Assembly (NCBI RefSeq): GCF_014524565.1
Contig: NZ_CP060139.1
Location: 248,001-312,000 of the forward strand
DNA: 64,000 nt
DNA from: Croceimicrobium hydrocarbonivorans
Lineage (GTDB): Bacteria > Bacteroidota > Bacteroidia > Flavobacteriales > Schleiferiaceae
Direction: 5' to 3'
Shown here: in pieces, positions 59,531-64,000 of the stretch
Layout of the letters: every line of letters begins with the position of its first letter
Numbering within the stretch: position 1 is the first letter of the stretch
Notes under the pieces: generated by a model
What the model was told of the DNA's origin: nothing
What the model saw: the letters and a program-made list of their open reading frames with translations, nothing else
Databases searched by the model: none
Program-made: the position numbers and the translations under genes

Positions 59531-59562
59531 AACCTCAGGTGCCGGTGGTGCTTGGGGTTTTT
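59531..59562 (+). terminator. Terminator downstream of gcvT
   Basis: AACCTCAGGTGCC (59531-59543) pairs, with several G-T pairs, with GGTGCTTGGGGTT (59547-59559) around loop GGT, followed by five T residues with one C and another four T. It lies about 120 nt after the gcvT stop. The DNA between them holds a TCTAGACTTTAGACG microrepeat and a G+C-rich element (GGGCGGAGCCC). Confidence 0.75.
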
Positions 59563-59658
59563 CTTTTGGGGAGAGATTTGAGAGGTGAGAAGTGAGACCG
59601 GGCGGGGCCCTGTGAGAGAGATCCTAGTTCTTGAATTTTCAGATAAGATTTTGGGACC

Positions 59659-60288
59659 TCAATGCTGGTAACCACCCTTATTGTAGCTTGTGTTCAACTC
59701 TTTTCCCTCAAAGTCGATTTCGTATTCGTCAGACTTAAAGTCTATAAGCTTAATGGAGTTTTCAGTGATTTCAACTTCTGGTCTTCCTTCGAGGTTTACC
59801 CAAATATCAGCACCTGAAAAGGACCATTTTACATTGCCTGCTTTGTCAATTCTGTGAATTTCAAGTTCCCCACGAAGTAGATAGTCATTGTCCAAATCAT
59901 AGAACTCAAAAACTTCTGCGAGATCGGGTTCTAGTTTCCAATTCAGTTTAAGCTGATTCAGATCAATTGAAATGAAATGCTGTCCTAAACTCAATACTAA
60001 ATTGTCATAGTCGATTTTTACTGTATGCCCCTTCTCATCAACACTACTCTTTTGGAGATGGGTGCTACCTATGATTCCTGTCACGATACAAATATGTTTT
60101 GAATTGCCATCTTCAAGGCTAATTTGCAAGCATGAGTGCCATTCTCGGTGTTCAGATAGTTCAATTAGGATATCTCCCTCTTTGGCTTCAATAGTTTTCT
60201 TCGCGGAATAGCCACTTTCATAAACCAAATCCACTTTCCATTTTTCAGAGGAAAGAGTCAAATGTTGTGTGTCTCTGAAATTTGTCAT
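59659..60288 (-). CDS. Hypothetical beta-rich protein
   Basis: A 209-residue soluble protein starting MTNFRDTQHL, with alternating beta strands (DLVYESGYSAKKTIEAKEGD, FISIDLNQLKLNWKLEPD, RPEVEITENSIKLIDFKSDE). I see no signal peptide or catalytic motif. A start at 60354 (MNFEVHFYLALL) is possible but adds a stretch unlike the rest. The acidic, strand-rich composition and its place in a row of unknown minus-strand genes are compatible with an immunity or accessory protein, which is only a guess. Confidence 0.6.
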   Translation of the reverse strand: MTNFRDTQHLTLSSEKWKVDLVYESGYSAKKTIEAKEGDILIELSEHREWHSCLQISLEDGNSKHICIVTGIIGSTHLQKSSVDEKGHTVKIDYDNLVLSLGQHFISIDLNQLKLNWKLEPDLAEVFEFYDLDNDYLLRGELEIHRIDKAGNVKWSFSGADIWVNLEGRPEVEITENSIKLIDFKSDEYEIDFEGKELNTSYNKGGYQH

Positions 60289-60436
60289 TTTTCCAATTAT
60301 TCTTAAAGTCTTGACTCTTAATAGTGCGAGATAAAAATGCACTTCAAAGTTCATCTTAGGTGAAGTTAATGCTAGTCATTTACTCTTATTTCAGAACAAA
60401 AGCCAAAACATAGATTTTGTTGGCAGCCGCATTCTT

Positions 60437-62557
60437 TTAATTAAAATGAAAAGAAACTGGTTCATCATGTTTCTGTTTAAGTAGTTTCTTTTCTGACAGA
60501 TAGCTCATCCATGCTTTAGCTCTTTCATCCGAATCGCAGCCAAACATGTTGTTGGAATTGCAAAGTTTTTTTGGAAACCCCAAAGTCGTATTAAATGTTA
60601 ATTCAAGCAGTTTTACCAGCGAATAAACTTCGTTGTCTTGTGTTCCACCGCCACCACCAACAAAAGCTACAATAACATCATATTTGAGCAGCTCATAGAT
60701 TTTATCATAATCTAATTCTGCATCAGTTTGGTAGTCGATTTCCGCTATGTTGAGATAATAAGCGTATAGCTCATACTCTGAGTACTGATAAAATAACTCT
60801 AGAAATTCCTCTCGTGTTTCTTTTAGCTTAAAGTCACCTGCCATAAAAAAACCCCAATCTCTTTCCATGAAAGAGTACTTTTCCCATTTAGTATCAAAGG
60901 GATAGTCTTCAATTGCTTCTAATGCTATTGAGATCTGATTATAATTGATTTGGGATAGTATTTCTGAAATCTTATCATCTGTTTCTGAAGAATCCTTAAC
61001 ATTAGTCATCAGATCATCCAATTGCTTTTCTAGATTTTTTACTTCATAGTCTCTATTTCCATCCCAAGAAACTACCCCGTGACCTTTATTTAAATCTGAA
61101 TTATTTATCTGTATTAAAACCTTTACTATTTGTGATTCAACATCCTTATCGACAGTCTGCATGGTTTTTAGATGTATCAAATCAGATTCTGATGAAGCTG
61201 AGAACTTATTCAAATAATTATTACAAACTCCAATAATCCCTAATTCATCAAATAATGCTGCCTTTTTCAAATGGCACGATAAATAATTATGCTTAGCCAA
61301 TAGTATACTCCAGTTTTTAGAATAGAAAATATCAAGTATTCTTCCTGCTGAGTATGTTAGTCCCCATGATTTCTGATGAATAATTGCCCAATACTCAAAA
61401 GCGGTAATATCGTCAAGTGTTAGGGAGTTAATAATTTCATCTTCTAATTTCCTTCTCTCGGTAAATGACAATTGTGATTGAAGTAAGGAAACACTATTTC
61501 GTAGTTTCTCAGTTCCAACAAAGTCGATGTCATTAGCATTGCAATATTCTGTAAGCAATACCAGTTGCTTTAAAAATCTGTAAGGAAATGATGGAATCGA
61601 ATAATTTTCTTCAATACCCGCCCTTTGATATTCCTCGGCAAGCTGAGTGACATTGGTCGGGTTGCAAATAGTCAATTGAATAAATGCATCCAATGCAATC
61701 GAATCACTTTCACTACTTAAAAGTTGAAAAAGTAGATCTTCTTTTCTTAAGGGTTTGACTTGATAATTTGGTTTTAAGAATACGGACTTATTGACATCCC
61801 AATTATAATCAGAGTAGTATTTAGAAAAATAAATGAGTAGATTTAATTTGGATATTGGGTCATAATCTTTATCAAGATGCCAAGATATTTTCTTCTGTTC
61901 ATCCTCCACACCTATTTCGGTTCCAGTCAAATATTGCAGAAGATTCGTAAACTCTTCTTCATAAAAGTAATAGCGACTGAACCTGCTCCTAAATTTATAA
62001 AGCTCCGAAGCTATCAATAACAATGAAATCGAATTTTGTTGCTCAATCAAAGAATCAATTTTATTTTCCTTTACCCATTTAAGACTTAATAATTTTCCCT
62101 CAATTTCTTGAAGCTCTTGCTTTTTATAATTCGAAACTTCACGCAATTCAAAGGTTACCGAACGCTTATTAAGTGGCGTAATAAGAAATGAAGTAGCAAA
62201 TTTCGAAAAGACGATATTATCCTTATTGAAATTAAGAAATGTACTGAACTGCTCAGTCGTTGATGTATCGGTAATGACAAATTCTGCTTTCGTGAATAAA
62301 GTGTTTTCTCTAACTATTCTTTTTGCAATTTTTGATTCAACAGTTTCAATTTTATGGTAGCCCAAAAACTCAATTAGCTTTTTTTGACTGTCAAAATAGG
62401 GTGCTATTTCAAATAATGCAGATTTATCTCCACTCATTAATCGCGATTCAAGCTTATAAATCGGGTGGTTACTTCCTGCCACAGAGATATCCTGTCCGAC
62501 CGCAGGCTTTACAGTCAAATAGAATAAAAGCAATATCGCTAAAGTTCGATCTGTCAT
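60437..62557 (-). CDS. Large secreted or periplasmic protein, unknown function
   Basis: A 706-residue protein with a signal peptide (MTDRTLAILLLFYLTVKPAVG, then QDISVAG). The mature part is largely helical (EYQRAGIEENYSIPSFPYRFL, TKAEFVITDTSTTEQF) and has no recognised catalytic motif. It lacks a T9SS tail and a lipobox, so it is probably periplasmic. Its codon use is A/T-rich relative to gcvT and the core. A triple-glycine stretch FVGGGGGTQ lies near residue 630. Among Bacteroidota genomes such lone large genes are often strain-specific; nothing further is claimed. Confidence 0.6.
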   Translation of the reverse strand: MTDRTLAILLLFYLTVKPAVGQDISVAGSNHPIYKLESRLMSGDKSALFEIAPYFDSQKKLIEFLGYHKIETVESKIAKRIVRENTLFTKAEFVITDTSTTEQFSTFLNFNKDNIVFSKFATSFLITPLNKRSVTFELREVSNYKKQELQEIEGKLLSLKWVKENKIDSLIEQQNSISLLLIASELYKFRSRFSRYYFYEEEFTNLLQYLTGTEIGVEDEQKKISWHLDKDYDPISKLNLLIYFSKYYSDYNWDVNKSVFLKPNYQVKPLRKEDLLFQLLSSESDSIALDAFIQLTICNPTNVTQLAEEYQRAGIEENYSIPSFPYRFLKQLVLLTEYCNANDIDFVGTEKLRNSVSLLQSQLSFTERRKLEDEIINSLTLDDITAFEYWAIIHQKSWGLTYSAGRILDIFYSKNWSILLAKHNYLSCHLKKAALFDELGIIGVCNNYLNKFSASSESDLIHLKTMQTVDKDVESQIVKVLIQINNSDLNKGHGVVSWDGNRDYEVKNLEKQLDDLMTNVKDSSETDDKISEILSQINYNQISIALEAIEDYPFDTKWEKYSFMERDWGFFMAGDFKLKETREEFLELFYQYSEYELYAYYLNIAEIDYQTDAELDYDKIYELLKYDVIVAFVGGGGGTQDNEVYSLVKLLELTFNTTLGFPKKLCNSNNMFGCDSDERAKAWMSYLSEKKLLKQKHDEPVSFHFN

Positions 62558-62707
62558 TTTAATTTTCGTTAAGGTTTTCTAGTTGCTCCGTATCCCCTAG
62601 GCTACGCAGACCCCATATTGTCTTTTCCTTTTTTTGATCAACCTATGCTTACTCTTTGAAGAGTCAAGTCATATTTATTCCGACCAAAAATCAGATCATC
62701 GCTTTAG

Positions 62708-63322
62708 TCAAGCAAGTTCTTCCGATAGAAGCTCAATAGTATTTCCCTTTTCATTGCTCGCCCAAATTTGGATAGTATCGAAACCATTACGCTTTGCTTC
62801 TTCAAACTCAAGTTTTGTTCCGTCGATTAGCTCTATTAAGCCATTTTCATCAACATGCTCCGCAAAGTCTTTTTCGTAGTCTATTCCATTATAGGTTGAG
62901 ATTACAATTTCAAAAGTGTCATTTCCGTCTTGGTCGATATAAGCCTGTGATACCGGCCTATTCTTAATTTGCTCCTCTGTAAATGTCTCAGAGAACAAAG
63001 CATTATAGCCGTGTTTGCAAGCATCAAACAGCAAAATTTCCGCTCCGTTGGAAGGATCAACCGCAAAAACTAATGAAGGGGCAAAGTCAGTCCCAACAAT
63101 TAAGGTTTGGTAGCTCTCATGCAGCTGACCGTAATACTTGATTTTAAATTTGCTTTGCCCTGCAGCGGTCTTTAATTGTCTTCGCCATTCGTGAGATTGC
63201 AGGTCCTTAGGATTTTGAATAGTATCCGTAAATCCCTGCAGATAAGTTGGCCCTAACATTCCATTATCAGCTTGAGCATCGCTTGATTTATGGCTCCTTT
63301 TAAAAAGGTTTAATAGTCCCAT
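62708..63322 (-). CDS. Hypothetical protein, unknown function
   Basis: A 204-residue protein starting MGLLNLFKRSHKSSDAQ, with no signal peptide. It has acidic and aromatic strands (VDENGLIELIDGTKLEFEEAKRNGFDTIQIWASN) and an NDTFEIVISTYNGIDYEKDF block. The composition resembles small immunity or accessory proteins that accompany toxins, but no toxin gene is visible beside it. It is A/T-rich and follows another unknown gene by about 100 nt. Confidence 0.55.
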   Translation of the reverse strand: MGLLNLFKRSHKSSDAQADNGMLGPTYLQGFTDTIQNPKDLQSHEWRRQLKTAAGQSKFKIKYYGQLHESYQTLIVGTDFAPSLVFAVDPSNGAEILLFDACKHGYNALFSETFTEEQIKNRPVSQAYIDQDGNDTFEIVISTYNGIDYEKDFAEHVDENGLIELIDGTKLEFEEAKRNGFDTIQIWASNEKGNTIELLSEELA

Positions 63323-63426
63323 TGTTATTGTCTTTTATTCCATTTCAGATTTTCTGCCAAGGCCCCAAATCTCTTAGGCTAGCCCAGCTTTGGATCACTG
63401 CAATATGGGCATTGCCTTGGCTAGCA

Positions 63427-63939
63427 TTAATTCAAATACTTCTCAATCTGTGCTTTATTTCTCAAATCTATGAGTTCAAGGGAATTCCAATCCATTAAGA
63501 GTAGATTCCACTTCATCCCCAGCTTATGCAAAACTTCCGCATACAAGGTCTTATCGACATCCGGAGTTCCCGCAATCCAAATATCCTGCACTGTATCCAC
63601 CTCATAATCAAAGAATATCGCCTTGTAATTCTGACCGTAAGCCATGGTGTTTTTGCTTTCCATTTCTCCGGGCCGAATTCCGGTGCTTACTTCAGTATAT
63701 TTCTCAAGGCCCAATTCGCATAGACAGGAATCAAGTTCCTTAGTGCCAATTCCCCTTTGACTAAGCTTGAGTCCCTTATCTTCTCTTACCATCAGTTCTG
63801 TATATCCCATAGCATCGAAATGTTGTTCAGCGAAGTCTTGAAGGTTTTCAGCCTGCTTAATTAAGTCATTAAAATTCTCGGATGGCAGAAGCTCTACTTG
63901 CCTGTAATCATCTTCGTGATAAAAAATTGAGTGTTCCAT
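63427..63939 (-). CDS. Hypothetical protein, unknown function
   Basis: A 170-residue acidic cytosolic protein (MEHSIFYHEDDYRQVELLPSEN) with two cysteines in DSCLCELG, and a C-terminal strand-helix pattern (GMKWNLLLMDWNSLELIDLRNKAQIEKYLN). I recognise no family. It lies 60 nt from the window's right edge and may be part of a larger accessory group that continues outside. The same immunity-protein caveat applies as for the gene at 62.7 kb. Confidence 0.55.
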   Translation of the reverse strand: MEHSIFYHEDDYRQVELLPSENFNDLIKQAENLQDFAEQHFDAMGYTELMVREDKGLKLSQRGIGTKELDSCLCELGLEKYTEVSTGIRPGEMESKNTMAYGQNYKAIFFDYEVDTVQDIWIAGTPDVDKTLYAEVLHKLGMKWNLLLMDWNSLELIDLRNKAQIEKYLN

Positions 63940-64000
63940 TATTAGCGGCTTGCGTATGAGATTAATAGACTCCTCTTAGGGTTGACAGCCAAGTATCAGA

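Overview
The window reads as a chromosomal segment of a Bacteroidota bacterium, most likely a marine or aquatic member of the Flavobacteriales. The signs are: five secreted proteins ending in type IX secretion (T9SS) sorting tails; GWxTD, GLPGLI and DUF4369-TlpA proteins; the bacillithiol protein YtxJ; few Shine-Dalgarno sequences; and a tRNA promoter of the Bacteroidota TTG-N19-TAnnTTTG type. The order-level placement is inference.

Core region (1-42 kb). The left end holds glycosyltransferases, a CCA-adding type nucleotidyltransferase, an ABC transporter, a K+ channel, miaA, lpxK, gatB and a TlpA lipoprotein. Convergent to these are gap, a very large Asp-box T9SS protein, and a lipoprotein-ytxJ-OMP-lipA cluster. 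Next come ung, an Omp85-like barrel, a GWxTD lipoprotein, rlmB, an O-antigen ligase-like protein, an M1 peptidase, a GH53 galactanase, a PgpH-type HD phosphodiesterase, a thiolase and an NlpC/P60 hydrolase. A metal-handling block follows: copA, an HMA-AraC regulator, a transglutaminase-like protein, a second AraC regulator and a CDF exporter. Many neighbours overlap by 1-20 nt, so compact operons are likely.

Accessory region (about 42.4-50.6 kb). A tRNA-Ser(GCU)/tRNA-Pro(UGG) pair with its own promoter and terminator starts an AT-rich island. After the tRNAs come degenerate repeats of about 115 bp. They carry terminator-like hairpins with compensatory arm changes, plus inverted and direct near-copies of the tRNA-Pro 3' end. 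The same repeat recurs near 46.1 kb and 47.8-48.0 kb. Between the copies lie three one-gene units with related palindromic spacers, an intact IS3-family (IS407-like) element and an orphan XRE regulator whose stop codon is rebuilt by the IS end. Secreted and lipoprotein genes of unknown role follow.

Right part (50.8-64 kb). A large T9SS zinc metalloprotease is followed by an operon of a double UspA protein, a SulP anion transporter with an extra C-terminal domain, and miaE, then gcvT. The right end holds four minus-strand genes of unknown function.

Most unusual features: the tRNA-derived repeat family and cassette-like spacers at 42.8-48 kb; terminator-like hairpins inside protein-coding sequence (antisense in gap, sense in the GH53 signal peptide); and an IS insertion that leaves its host protein unchanged.
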